Of a stretch of 64,000 bases of DNA, positions 26,283-37,336 are shown one piece after another. The notes beneath the pieces are model-generated. The model worked only from the letters and a program-made list of their open reading frames with translations. It searched no databases and had not been told where the DNA came from. This DNA comes from Streptomyces sp. NBC_00704 (GTDB taxonomy: Bacteria > Actinomycetota > Actinomycetes > Streptomycetales > Streptomycetaceae). Position 1 is the stretch's first letter, and the number at the start of each line of letters is the position of its first letter. Both the position numbers and the translations under genes were made by a program. The stretch is from contig NZ_CP109000.1 of NCBI RefSeq assembly GCF_036226605.1, forward strand, positions 4,708,501-4,772,500, in the 5' to 3' direction.

Positions 26283-28783
26283 CGGTGACCACCAGCGCTC
26301 CCTCCGGAGGCGGCGAGGCGGCGGTCCCGCCGGAAGATCTCGTCACACTGAGCATTGACGGCGCCGAGATCAGCGTGCCCAAGGGCACCCTGGTCATCCG
26401 GGCCGCCGAGCAGCTCGGCATCGAGATCCCCCGCTTCTGCGACCACCCCCTCCTCGACCCGGCCGGCGCCTGCCGGCAGTGCATCGTCGAGGTGGAGGGC
26501 CAGCGCAAGCCCATGGCGTCCTGCACCATCACCTGCACGGACGGCATGGTGGTGAAGACCCACCTCACCTCGCCCGTGGCCGAGAAGGCGCAGCACGGCG
26601 TGATGGAGCTGCTCCTCATCAACCACCCGCTGGACTGTCCGGTCTGCGACAAGGGCGGCGAGTGCCCCCTGCAGAACCAGGCCATGTCGCACGGCCAGGC
26701 CGAGTCCCGGTTCGAGGGCCGCAAGCGCACCTACGAGAAGCCCGTCCCGATCTCCACCCAGGTGCTCCTCGACCGCGAGCGGTGCGTGCTGTGCGCCCGC
26801 TGCACCCGGTTCTCCAACCAGGTGGCGGGCGACCCGATGATCGAGCTGATCGAGCGGGGCGCGCTCCAGCAGGTCGGCACCGGCGAGGGCGACCCCTTCG
26901 AGTCGTACTTCTCCGGCAACACCATCCAGATCTGTCCGGTCGGCGCGCTGACGTCGGCGGCCTACCGGTTCCGCTCCCGGCCCTTCGACCTGGTCTCCTC
27001 GCCGTCGGTCTGCGAGCACTGCTCCGGTGGCTGCGCCACCCGCACCGACCACCGGCGCGGCAAGGTCATGCGGCGTCTGGCCGCCGAGGACCCCGAGGTC
27101 AACGAGGAGTGGATCTGCGACAAGGGGCGGTTCGCGTTCCGGTACGCGCAGCAGCGCGACCGGCTGGACACGCCCCGGGTGCGCAACGCGGAGGGCGACC
27201 TCGTGCCGGCCTCCTGGCCGGAGGCGCTGCAGATCGCCGCCCAGGGGCTGCTGGCCTCGCGCGGCAGGACCGGCGTCCTGACCGGCGGCCGGCTCACCAT
27301 CGAGGACGCCTACGCGTACAGCAAGTTCGCGCGCGTGGCGCTCGACACCAACGACATCGACTTCCGCGCGCGGGTGCACAGCAGCGAGGAGGCCGACTTC
27401 CTGGCCGCCCACGTCGCCGGCCGCGGCCGGGACCTCGACGGCGGGGGCGTCACGTACACCCTCCTGGAGAAGGCGCCCGCGGTCCTGCTGGCCGGGTTCG
27501 AGTCGGAGGAGGAGGCGCCCGGCGTCTTCCTGCGGCTGCGCAAGGCCTGGCGCAAGCACGGGCAGCGGGTGTTCTCGCTGGCCACGCATGTCACCCGCGG
27601 GCTGGAGAAGGCGGGCGGCACGCTGCTGCCGGCCGCTCCGGGCACCGAGACGGAGTGGCTGGACGCCCTCGCGAGCGGCGTCGGCCTCCAGGACGCGGGC
27701 GCCGTGGCAGCCGAGGCGCTGCGGGCCCCGGGCGCGCTGATCGTCGTCGGGGAGCGGCTCGCCGGGGTGGCCGGTGCGCTGACCGCCGCGGTGCGGGCGG
27801 CCTCGGCGACCGGCGCCCGGCTGGTGTGGATTCCGCGCCGGGCGGGGGAGCGGGGCGCGATCGAGGCGGGCGCCCTGCCGTCGCTGCTGCCGGGCGGCCG
27901 TCCGGCCACCGACCCCCGCGCGCGGGGCGAGGTCGCCGTGGCCTGGGGCCTGGCCGAACTCCCGCACCGCTACGGCCGTGACACCGGGCAGATCGTCGAG
28001 GCCGCGGTGTCCGGCGAACTCCAGGCGCTGCTGGTCGCGGGCGTCGAGGTCGCGGACCTGCCCGACCCGGCACGCGCGCGTGCCGCGCTGGCCGAGGCCG
28101 GGTTCGTGGTGTCGCTGGAGCTGCGGCCCGGCGAGGTCACCGAGCACGCCGACGTCGTCCTGCCGGTGGCCGCGGTCGCCGAGAAGGCTGGCGCGTTCCT
28201 CAACTGGGAGGGCAGGGTGCGCTTCTTCGAGGCGGCGCTGAAGCCCGACCAGATGACCCGGCGCGGGGCTCCGACGGACGCGCGCGTGCTCCAGATGCTC
28301 GCCGACGCCATGGACGTCCACCTCGGACTGCCGGACCTGCGCACCGCGCGCGCGGAGCTGGACCGGCTCGGCGCCTGGAGCGGACCGCGCGCGGCCGTCC
28401 CCGCGGAGACGGCCGCCCAGCTGCCGCGTCCCGCCGCCGGGGAAGCGGTGCTCGCCGGGCACCGTCTGCTGCTCGACCGGGGCGTCCTCCAGCAGGGCGA
28501 CGAGGCGCTCGCCGGGACCCGGCACGCCGCACGCGCGCGTGTGTCGGCCGCCACGGCCGCCGAGGCCGGCGTCGAGGACGGCGGCCTGCTCGCGGTCACC
28601 GGTCCCGCCGGCGTGGTCGAACTGCGGCTCCAGATCACGGAGATGCCCGACCGGGTGGTGTGGCTGCCGCTGAACTCCACCGGCCGGGGCGTCGCGTCCG
28701 ACGCCGGGGCCACGCCCGGTTCCCTCGTCCGCATCGGTCCGGCGACGGCCGCCGCCGACGCCCCCAAGGAGGTGGAGGCATGA
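26279..28783 (+). CDS. nuoG: NADH-quinone oxidoreductase subunit G
   Basis: The largest peripheral subunit, 834 residues, wiring electrons from NuoF towards NuoB. An N-terminal [2Fe-2S] ferredoxin domain has CDHPLLDPAGACRQC and a further cysteine pair. A His/Cys [4Fe-4S] motif (HPLDCPVCDKGGEC) and CVLCARC follow. Near residue 245 CEHCSGGC is followed by a fourth Cys after exactly 27 residues, the CxxCxxxCx27C motif of the extra cluster N7 found in only some bacteria. The remainder is a degenerate molybdopterin-oxidoreductase domain. Overlaps both neighbours by 4 bases. Confidence 0.97.
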   Translation: MTVTTSAPSGGGEAAVPPEDLVTLSIDGAEISVPKGTLVIRAAEQLGIEIPRFCDHPLLDPAGACRQCIVEVEGQRKPMASCTITCTDGMVVKTHLTSPVAEKAQHGVMELLLINHPLDCPVCDKGGECPLQNQAMSHGQAESRFEGRKRTYEKPVPISTQVLLDRERCVLCARCTRFSNQVAGDPMIELIERGALQQVGTGEGDPFESYFSGNTIQICPVGALTSAAYRFRSRPFDLVSSPSVCEHCSGGCATRTDHRRGKVMRRLAAEDPEVNEEWICDKGRFAFRYAQQRDRLDTPRVRNAEGDLVPASWPEALQIAAQGLLASRGRTGVLTGGRLTIEDAYAYSKFARVALDTNDIDFRARVHSSEEADFLAAHVAGRGRDLDGGGVTYTLLEKAPAVLLAGFESEEEAPGVFLRLRKAWRKHGQRVFSLATHVTRGLEKAGGTLLPAAPGTETEWLDALASGVGLQDAGAVAAEALRAPGALIVVGERLAGVAGALTAAVRAASATGARLVWIPRRAGERGAIEAGALPSLLPGGRPATDPRARGEVAVAWGLAELPHRYGRDTGQIVEAAVSGELQALLVAGVEVADLPDPARARAALAEAGFVVSLELRPGEVTEHADVVLPVAAVAEKAGAFLNWEGRVRFFEAALKPDQMTRRGAPTDARVLQMLADAMDVHLGLPDLRTARAELDRLGAWSGPRAAVPAETAAQLPRPAAGEAVLAGHRLLLDRGVLQQGDEALAGTRHAARARVSAATAAEAGVEDGGLLAVTGPAGVVELRLQITEMPDRVVWLPLNSTGRGVASDAGATPGSLVRIGPATAAADAPKEVEA

Positions 28784-30141
28784 GCCCGTACTTCGCCGCT
28801 GAAGACCTCTCGATGTTCGGCCGCGACCCCTGGTGGCTGGTCGTCGTCAAGGCGGTATTCTGCTTCGCCTTCCTGATGGTGACCGTGCTGTTCTCCATCG
28901 TGTGGGAGCGCAAGGTCGTCGCCTGGATGCAGTTGCGCATCGGCCCCAACCGGCACGGCCCCTGGGGCATGCTGCAATCGCTCGCCGACGGCATCAAGCT
29001 GATGCTGAAGGAAGACCTCATCGTCAAACGCGCGGACAAGGTGGTGTACGTCCTCGCGCCGATCGTGGCGGCCGTCCCGGCCTTCATGGCGATCGCCGTG
29101 ATCCCCTTCGGGCCCGCGGACAACGAGGTCTCGATCTTCGGCCAGCGCACCACGATGCAGCTCACCGACCTGCCGATCGCGATGCTGTACGTCCTCGCGG
29201 TCGCCTCGGTCGGCATCTACGGCATCGTCCTCGCGGGATGGAGCTCCGGCTCCACCTACCCGCTGCTGGGCGGCCTGCGGTCCTGCGCGCAGATGATCTC
29301 CTACGAGATCGCCATGGGCGCCGCGTTCGCGTCGGTGTTCCTCTACTCGGGGTCGATGTCGACGTCGACGATCGTCGAGCAGCAGCACGACCGCTGGTAC
29401 ATCCTGCTGCTGCCGGTCTCCTTCATCCTGTACATCGTCACGATGGTCGGCGAGACCAACCGCGCTCCCTTCGACATGCCGGAGTCCGAGGGCGACCTCG
29501 TCGGCGGCTTCAACACCGAGTACTCGTCGATCAAGTTCGCGATGTTCATGCTCGCCGAGTACGTGAACATGGTGACGGTGTCCGCGGTGTCGACCACGCT
29601 GTTCCTCGGCGGCTGGCGGGCTCCCTGGCCGGTCAGCGGCTTCTGGGAGGGTGCGAACCACGGCTGGTGGCCGATGCTCTGGTTCGTCGTCAAGGTGCAG
29701 CTGCTGCTGTTCTTCTTCATCTGGCTGCGCGGCACGCTTCCCCGCGTCCGCTACGACCAGTTGATGAAGCTGGGCTGGAAGGTCCTGATCCCCGTCTCGG
29801 TGACGTGGCTGATGCTCGTCGCGACCGTGCGGACGCTGCGCAACGAGAACTACGACTTCGCCGACATCTTCCTCTACGTCGGCGGCGGTGTCCTGGTCCT
29901 GCTCCTGCTCTCCTTCGTCGTGGACATGTTCCGCAACGGCGGGAAGAGCGCGCAGGCGCCCGCCGAGCCGGTGGGCTTCGACCCGATGGCGGGCGGGTTC
30001 CCCGTGCCGCCGCTGCCGGGGCAGGAGCTTCCGCCGGTGCCCAGGCGCGGTCCGCGCCGGGAGCGGGAGCTCATTGTCAGTGGCGGGGTGGACACTGTGA
30101 GTGACGGATCGCGAGACGGAAAGGAGGCGTCCGATGGCTGA
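28780..30141 (+). CDS. nuoH: NADH-quinone oxidoreductase subunit H
   Basis: Membrane subunit at the quinone entry, 453 residues with about eight helices. WERKVVAWMQLRIGPNRHGPWG near residues 43-64 and ETNRAPFDMPESEGDLVGGF near 225 are the two family signatures; the second lines the quinone chamber with acidic residues. After about residue 385 there is a Pro/Gly-rich cytoplasmic tail of some 65 residues beyond the usual end. Its stop lies 8 bases inside nuoI. Confidence 0.97.
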   Translation: MSPYFAAEDLSMFGRDPWWLVVVKAVFCFAFLMVTVLFSIVWERKVVAWMQLRIGPNRHGPWGMLQSLADGIKLMLKEDLIVKRADKVVYVLAPIVAAVPAFMAIAVIPFGPADNEVSIFGQRTTMQLTDLPIAMLYVLAVASVGIYGIVLAGWSSGSTYPLLGGLRSCAQMISYEIAMGAAFASVFLYSGSMSTSTIVEQQHDRWYILLLPVSFILYIVTMVGETNRAPFDMPESEGDLVGGFNTEYSSIKFAMFMLAEYVNMVTVSAVSTTLFLGGWRAPWPVSGFWEGANHGWWPMLWFVVKVQLLLFFFIWLRGTLPRVRYDQLMKLGWKVLIPVSVTWLMLVATVRTLRNENYDFADIFLYVGGGVLVLLLLSFVVDMFRNGGKSAQAPAEPVGFDPMAGGFPVPPLPGQELPPVPRRGPRRERELIVSGGVDTVSDGSRDGKEASDG

Positions 30142-30784
30142 GGAGCCCAAGGAGGCCGGGCACACGACGCCCGGTTTCCAGAACCCGGTGGCCGGCTTCG
30201 GCGTGACCTTCAAGGCCATGTTCAAGAAGCGGCTGACCGAGCAGTACCCGGAGCAGGAGAAGACCACGGCTCCCCGGTTCCACGGGCGGCACCAGCTCAA
30301 CCGCCATCCGGACGGCCTGGAGAAGTGCGTCGGCTGTGAACTGTGCGCCTGGGCCTGCCCGGCCGACGCCATCTACGTGGAGGGCGCCGACAACACCGAC
30401 GAGGAGCGCTACTCGCCGGGCGAGCGGTACGGGCGCGTCTACCAGATCAACTACGCCCGGTGCATCCTGTGCGGCCTGTGCATCGAAGCGTGTCCCACGC
30501 GCGCGTTGACGATGACGAACGAGTTCGAGCTCGCCGACTCCAGCCGCGCCAACCTGATCTACACCAAGGAGCAGCTGCTCGCCGGCCTCGACGACGGCAT
30601 GGTGGACTCCCCCCACGCCATCTACCCCGGCACGGACGAACAGGACTACTACCGCGGTCTGGTGACGGAGGCGGCGCCCGGCACGGAGCGCCAAGTGGCG
30701 GTCTCCAAGGGCGAGGGCCCGCAGGAAGCCGACTCCACCTTCGGCGCCGACGAGCCCGCCTCCGAGGAGGTGATCCGCCGATGA
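30134..30784 (+). CDS. nuoI: NADH-quinone oxidoreductase subunit I
   Basis: Ferredoxin-like subunit carrying clusters N6a and N6b. 216 residues. The two [4Fe-4S] motifs are CVGCELCAWACP near residue 60 and CILCGLCIEACP near 103. The ATG at 30134 is chosen because AAGGAGG ends 6 bases before it; the in-frame ATG at 30101 lies inside nuoH and lacks this. The C-terminal 60 residues are acidic and variable. The stop overlaps nuoJ. Confidence 0.98.
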   Translation: MAEEPKEAGHTTPGFQNPVAGFGVTFKAMFKKRLTEQYPEQEKTTAPRFHGRHQLNRHPDGLEKCVGCELCAWACPADAIYVEGADNTDEERYSPGERYGRVYQINYARCILCGLCIEACPTRALTMTNEFELADSSRANLIYTKEQLLAGLDDGMVDSPHAIYPGTDEQDYYRGLVTEAAPGTERQVAVSKGEGPQEADSTFGADEPASEEVIRR

Positions 30785-31623
30785 GCGCGCAGCTCGCCGC
30801 CTACTCCACCTCCACCGGTGAGGCCTTCCAGTTCTGGGTGCTCGGCACCGTCGCGGTGATCGGCGCCCTGTGCACCGTCTTCATGAGGAAGGCCGTGCAC
30901 AGCGCGCTCTGCCTCGCCGGAACCATGATCATCCTGGCGGTCTTCTATCTCGCCAACGGCGCCTACTTCCTGGGCATCGTGCAGATCGTGGTCTACACCG
31001 GCGCGATCATGATGCTGTTCCTGTTCGTGGTGATGCTGGTCGGCGTCACCGCCGCGGACTCCCTGAAGGAGACCATCAAGGGGCAGCGCTGGCTGGCCCT
31101 GCTCAGCGGCCTCGGCTTCGGCGTCCTGCTGATCGCCGGCATCGGCCACGCCTCCCTGACGGAGTTCGACGGTCTCACCGAGGCGAACGGACACGGCAAC
31201 GTGGAGGGCCTCGCCGCCCTCATCTTCACCAAGTACGTCTTCGCCTTCGAGATCACCGGCGCCCTGCTCATCACGGCCGCCGTCGGCGCCATGGTGCTCA
31301 CCCACCGCGAGCGCACCGAGCGCGCCCTGACCCAGCGCGAACTCGCCGAGCGGCGGGTGCGCGAGGGCAAGCACGTGCCGCCGCTGCCCGCGCCGGGCGT
31401 GTACGCGCGGCACAACGCCGTGGACGTCCAGGGCCTGCTGCCCGACGGCACGCCCTCGGAGCTCACGGTCAGCCGGACGCTGCGCGAGCGCGGTCAGATC
31501 AGGGACGTGTCCGCCGAGGCGCTCAGCGACCTCAAGGCCCTGGAGCGGCGCGCCGAGGAGCGCCTGGAGCGGGCCGCGATCGAGCCGCCGCAGCTGAAGC
31601 GGACGGAGGAGGCGTCGAAGTGA
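30781..31623 (+). CDS. nuoJ: NADH-quinone oxidoreductase subunit J
   Basis: Membrane subunit, 280 residues. Five hydrophobic helices occupy about residues 15-175, and GIVQIVVYTGAIMMLFLFVVM near 62 contains the pi-bulge helix of the family. After the last helix comes a charged tail of about 100 residues with many Arg and Glu (heptad-like EALSDLKALERRAEERLERA), longer than in Escherichia coli NuoJ (about 184 residues). It probably lies in the cytoplasm. GTG of nuoK overlaps its stop. Confidence 0.97.
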   Translation: MSAQLAAYSTSTGEAFQFWVLGTVAVIGALCTVFMRKAVHSALCLAGTMIILAVFYLANGAYFLGIVQIVVYTGAIMMLFLFVVMLVGVTAADSLKETIKGQRWLALLSGLGFGVLLIAGIGHASLTEFDGLTEANGHGNVEGLAALIFTKYVFAFEITGALLITAAVGAMVLTHRERTERALTQRELAERRVREGKHVPPLPAPGVYARHNAVDVQGLLPDGTPSELTVSRTLRERGQIRDVSAEALSDLKALERRAEERLERAAIEPPQLKRTEEASK

Positions 31624-31919
31624 ATCCCGTCAACTACCTCTATCTGTCAGCCCTGTTGTTCACGATCGGTGCGACGGGCGTGCTGATCAGGCGCAACGCG
31701 ATCGTCGTCTTCATGTGCATCGAGCTGATGCTCAACGCCTGCAACCTCGCGTTCGTCACCTTCTCCCGGATGCACGGCAATCTCGACGGCCAGATCATCG
31801 CCTTCTTCACGATGGTCGTCGCCGCCGCGGAGGTCGTGGTCGGACTCGCGATCATCGTGTCGCTGTTCCGTTCCCGCCACTCGGCCTCGGTCGACGACGC
31901 CAGCCTGATGAAGCTGTAA
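31620..31919 (+). CDS. nuoK: NADH-quinone oxidoreductase subunit K
   Basis: Small proton-channel subunit related to MrpC, 99 residues with three helices. The two conserved membrane glutamates are present: Glu35 in FMCIELMLNACNLAF and Glu71 in AAAEVVVGLAI. Start and length are standard. It ends 15 bases before nuoL. Confidence 0.98.
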   Translation: MNPVNYLYLSALLFTIGATGVLIRRNAIVVFMCIELMLNACNLAFVTFSRMHGNLDGQIIAFFTMVVAAAEVVVGLAIIVSLFRSRHSASVDDASLMKL

Positions 31920-31934
31920 GGGGTCGGAAGAAAC

Positions 31935-33899
<1,965 letters not shown>

Positions 33900-33904
33900 T
33901 ACCG

Positions 33905-35476
33905 ATGTCCTTTCCTCTGCTGACAGCGACGGCGGCGCTCCCCGCGATCGGGGCGGTCGCCACGGCCGCCGTCCCGGCCGCCCGGCGCAACGCCGCCAAA
34001 GCACTGGCCCTGCTGTTCTCCCTCGCGACACTGGCCCTCGCCGTCGCCGTCCTGGTCCGCTACGACCCGGACGGCGGCCGCTACCAGCTCACCGAATCCC
34101 ACTCCTGGATCAAGGACTTCGGGGTCAGGTACGAGCTGGGCGTGGACGGCATCGGGGTCGCGCTCGTCGCGCTGACCGCCCTGCTGATCCCGTTCGTCAT
34201 CCTCGCGGGCTGGCACGACGCCGACCCGCTGGAGACGGGCAGCAAGCGCTGGCGGCCCACGCAGGGCTTCTTCGCCCTGATCCTGGCCGTCGAGGCGATG
34301 GTGATCCTCTCCTTCGAGGCCACCGACGTCTTCCTCTTCTACATCTTCTTCGAAGCCATGCTCATCCCGATGTACTTCCTCATCGGCGGCTTCGGGGACC
34401 GCGCCCACGAGCACGGCGAGGAGGCGGCGTCCACGCAACGGTCGTACGCGGCCGTGAAGTTCCTCCTGTACAACCTGGTCGGCGGGCTGATCATGCTGGC
34501 CGCGGTGATCGGCCTCTACGTGGTCGCCGGGAACTTCTCGCTCACGGAGATCGCCCAGGCCCGCGCCGACGGCACGCTCCACATGGCGACCGGCACGGAA
34601 CGCTGGCTGTTCCTCGGGTTCTTCTTCGCCTTCGCGGTGAAGGCGCCGCTGTGGCCGCTGCACACCTGGCTGCCCAACGCCATGGGGGAGGCCACCGCCC
34701 CGGTCGCCGTCCTCATCACGGCGGTCGTCGACAAGGTGGGCACGTTCGCGATGCTCCGCTTCTGCCTCCAGCTCTTCCCGGAGGCCAGCAAGTGGGCGAC
34801 GCCCGTCATCCTCGTCCTCGCGGTGATCAGCATCGTCTACGGGGCGCTGCTCGCGGTCGGCCAGCGCGACATCAAGCGGCTGGTGGCGTACGCGTCGATC
34901 TCGCACTTCGGGTTCATCATCCTGGGCATCTTCGCGATGACCAGCCAGGGCCAGTCGGGCGCGACGCTGTACATGGTCAACCACGGGATCTCGACGGCCG
35001 CCCTGATGCTGGTCGCCGGATTCCTCATCTCGCGGCGCGGCTCGCGGCTCATCGCCGACTACGGCGGGGTGCAGAAGGTCGCCCCGGTGCTCGCCGGCAC
35101 CTTCCTGATCGGCGGTCTGGCGACGCTGTCACTGCCGGGGCTCGCGCCGTTCGTGAGCGAGTTCCTCGTCCTGGTCGGCACGTTCTCGCGGTACCCGGCC
35201 ATCGGCATCATCGCCACCTTCGGCATCGTGCTCGCCGCGCTCTACACGCTCGTGCTCTACCAGCGGACGATGACCGGCCCGGTGAAACCCGAGGTCTCCG
35301 CGATGCCCGACCTGCGCGCGCGGGAACTCGTGGTCGTCACCCCGCTGATCGTGTTGTTGATCTTCCTGGGCGTCTACCCGAAGCCCGTCACCGACATCGT
35401 GAACCCGTCGGTCAAGCAGACGCTGTCCGACGTACACAAGAAGGACCCCAAGCCCGAGGTGGAGGCGGCCAAGTGA
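33905..35476 (+). CDS. nuoM: NADH-quinone oxidoreductase subunit M
   Basis: Antiporter-like proton pump, 523 residues. FYIFFEAMLIPMYFLIG near residue 146 contains the essential Glu, and FAVKAPLWPLHTWLPNAMGEA near 246 the Lys and His of the channel. LVAYASISHFGFIILGI is the third typical stretch. It starts 5 bases after nuoL, and its last codon overlaps the nuoN GTG by 4 bases. Confidence 0.97.
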   Translation: MSFPLLTATAALPAIGAVATAAVPAARRNAAKALALLFSLATLALAVAVLVRYDPDGGRYQLTESHSWIKDFGVRYELGVDGIGVALVALTALLIPFVILAGWHDADPLETGSKRWRPTQGFFALILAVEAMVILSFEATDVFLFYIFFEAMLIPMYFLIGGFGDRAHEHGEEAASTQRSYAAVKFLLYNLVGGLIMLAAVIGLYVVAGNFSLTEIAQARADGTLHMATGTERWLFLGFFFAFAVKAPLWPLHTWLPNAMGEATAPVAVLITAVVDKVGTFAMLRFCLQLFPEASKWATPVILVLAVISIVYGALLAVGQRDIKRLVAYASISHFGFIILGIFAMTSQGQSGATLYMVNHGISTAALMLVAGFLISRRGSRLIADYGGVQKVAPVLAGTFLIGGLATLSLPGLAPFVSEFLVLVGTFSRYPAIGIIATFGIVLAALYTLVLYQRTMTGPVKPEVSAMPDLRARELVVVTPLIVLLIFLGVYPKPVTDIVNPSVKQTLSDVHKKDPKPEVEAAK

Positions 35477-37131
35477 GCGCATCAGCCGTCCACAGCCTGT
35501 GGACAACGGCGGCAACCGCGGCCGACCCGATCTCGAAGATCGACACCCCGAAGATCGAATACGGGCAGCTCTCGCCCACCCTGATCATCCTGGGCGCCGC
35601 GATCATCGGAGTGCTGGTCGAGGCGTTCGTGCCGCGCAAGCACCGCTACTACGCACAGCTCTTCGTCTCCGTCGTCGCCCTGATCGCCGCGTTCGCCGCC
35701 GTGGTCGCCCTGGCCGCGGACGGATACGGCACCACCAAGGCACGCATCGCGGCCATGGGCGCGATCGCCGTCGACGGGCCCGCCCTCTTCCTGCAGGGCA
35801 CCATCCTGCTGGCCGCCCTGGTCGGCCTGTTCACCTTCGCCGAACGGCGCCTCGACCCCGAGGCGCACGGAGCCCGCGTCGACTCCTTCGCCGCCCAGGC
35901 GGCCTCCGTGCCCGGCAGCGAGAGCGAACAGGCCGCCGTCAAGGCCGGGTTCACGACGACCGAGGTCTTCCCGCTGCTCCTCTTCGCGGTCGCCGGAATG
36001 CTCGTCTTCCCGTCGGCCAACGACCTGCTGACGCTCTTCATCGCCCTGGAAGTCTTCTCGCTGCCCCTGTACCTCCTGTGCGCCCTGGCCCGCCGCAAGC
36101 GGCTCATGTCGCAGGAGGCCGCGGTCAAGTACTTCCTCCTCGGCGCGTTCGCCTCCGCGTTCACCCTCTTCGGCATCGCCCTGCTGTACGGCTACGCGGG
36201 CTCGGTGTCGTACGGGACGATCGCATCGGTCGTCGACGGCACCGTCCAGAACGTCAACCCCGCGCTCGCCGACACCATGGGCAACGACGCGCTGCTCCTC
36301 GTCGGCGCCGCGATGATCCTCATGGGCCTGCTGTTCAAGGTGGGCGCGGTGCCGTTCCACATGTGGACGCCCGACGTCTACCAGGGCGCTCCCACCCCGG
36401 TCACCGGCTTCATGGCCGCGGCGACCAAGGTGGCCGCCTTCGGCGCGCTGCTGCGCCTGCTCTACGTGGTCCTGCCGGGCCTGCGCTGGGACTGGCGGCC
36501 GGTGATGTGGGGCGTCGCGATCATCACGATGCTGGGCGGCGCGATCGTCGCGATCACCCAGACCGACATCAAGCGGCTGCTGGCGTACTCGTCCATCGCG
36601 CACGCCGGATTCATCCTCGCCGGCGTCATCGCGACCACCCCGGACGGCGTCTCGTCGGTCCTGTTCTACCTGGCCGCGTACTCGTTCGTGACGATCGGCG
36701 CCTTCGCCGTGGTCACCCTCGTGCGCGACGCCGGCGGAGAGGCCACGCACCTGTCCAAGTGGGCCGGGCTCGGACGCAGGTCGCCCCTGGTGGCGGCCGT
36801 CTTCGCGGTCTTCCTGCTGGCCTTCGCCGGCATCCCGCTGACCTCCGGTTTCGCCGGGAAGTTCGCCGTGTTCAAGGCGGCGGCGGAGGGCGGCGCGGCC
36901 CCACTGGTCGTGGTCGGCGTGATCTCGTCGGCGATCGCCGCCTTCTTCTACATCCGGGTGATCGTGCTGATGTTCTTCAGCGAGCCGAGGGCCGACGGCC
37001 CCACCGTCGCCGTCCCGTCGCCGCTGACGATGATGGCGATCGCCGTGGGAGTGGCGGTCACGCTGGTCCTCGGCGTGGCGCCGCAGTACTTCCTGGACCT
37101 GGCGAACCAGGCGGGAGTGTTCGTGCGCTGA
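35473..37131 (+). CDS. nuoN: NADH-quinone oxidoreductase subunit N
   Basis: Third antiporter-like pump, 552 residues. LFIALEVFSLPLYLLCALARR near residue 193 and LLFKVGAVPFHMWTPDVYQGAPTP near 286 hold the channel Glu, Lys and His. The GTG start overlaps the nuoM stop. An early segment, codons for SAVHSLW, contains a perfect inverted repeat GTCCACAG-C-CTGTGGAC, including an exact DnaA-box sequence at 35498-35506. Last gene of the operon, followed by a hairpin. Confidence 0.97.
   Translation: MSASAVHSLWTTAATAADPISKIDTPKIEYGQLSPTLIILGAAIIGVLVEAFVPRKHRYYAQLFVSVVALIAAFAAVVALAADGYGTTKARIAAMGAIAVDGPALFLQGTILLAALVGLFTFAERRLDPEAHGARVDSFAAQAASVPGSESEQAAVKAGFTTTEVFPLLLFAVAGMLVFPSANDLLTLFIALEVFSLPLYLLCALARRKRLMSQEAAVKYFLLGAFASAFTLFGIALLYGYAGSVSYGTIASVVDGTVQNVNPALADTMGNDALLLVGAAMILMGLLFKVGAVPFHMWTPDVYQGAPTPVTGFMAAATKVAAFGALLRLLYVVLPGLRWDWRPVMWGVAIITMLGGAIVAITQTDIKRLLAYSSIAHAGFILAGVIATTPDGVSSVLFYLAAYSFVTIGAFAVVTLVRDAGGEATHLSKWAGLGRRSPLVAAVFAVFLLAFAGIPLTSGFAGKFAVFKAAAEGGAAPLVVVGVISSAIAAFFYIRVIVLMFFSEPRADGPTVAVPSPLTMMAIAVGVAVTLVLGVAPQYFLDLANQAGVFVR
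35498..35506 (-). promoter_or_regulatory. DnaA-box sequence inside nuoN
   Basis: TTGTCCACA on the minus strand, the Streptomyces DnaA-box consensus, within a 17-bp inverted repeat. Function is unproven; a similar exact copy lies at the mqnA start (4862-4870). Confidence 0.35.
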
Positions 37132-37164
37132 ACCACGGCGCCGCCGAGCCGCGGCGGTGCGTAC

Positions 37165-37202
37165 GGTGGGCCCGGTACCCCGGCACGGGGGCCGGGCCCA
37201 CC
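37165..37202 (+). terminator. Hairpin terminator of the nuo operon
   Basis: A perfect 11-bp stem (GGTGGGCCCGG with CCGGGCCCACC), with a second small stem CCCCG/CGGGG in the 16-base loop, 33 bases after nuoN. Confidence 0.65.
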
Positions 37203-37336
37203 CGCGTGCGCGGCCGCCGCCGACCGGATCGTCACGCAGAGTCACCGGAACGGGGCTGTGGATAACTCCGGCGCTGTCAGTCCGGACCCCTATCGTGGAG
37301 GCAGTGGTCGAAGGACGACGTACGGGGGACCAGTCG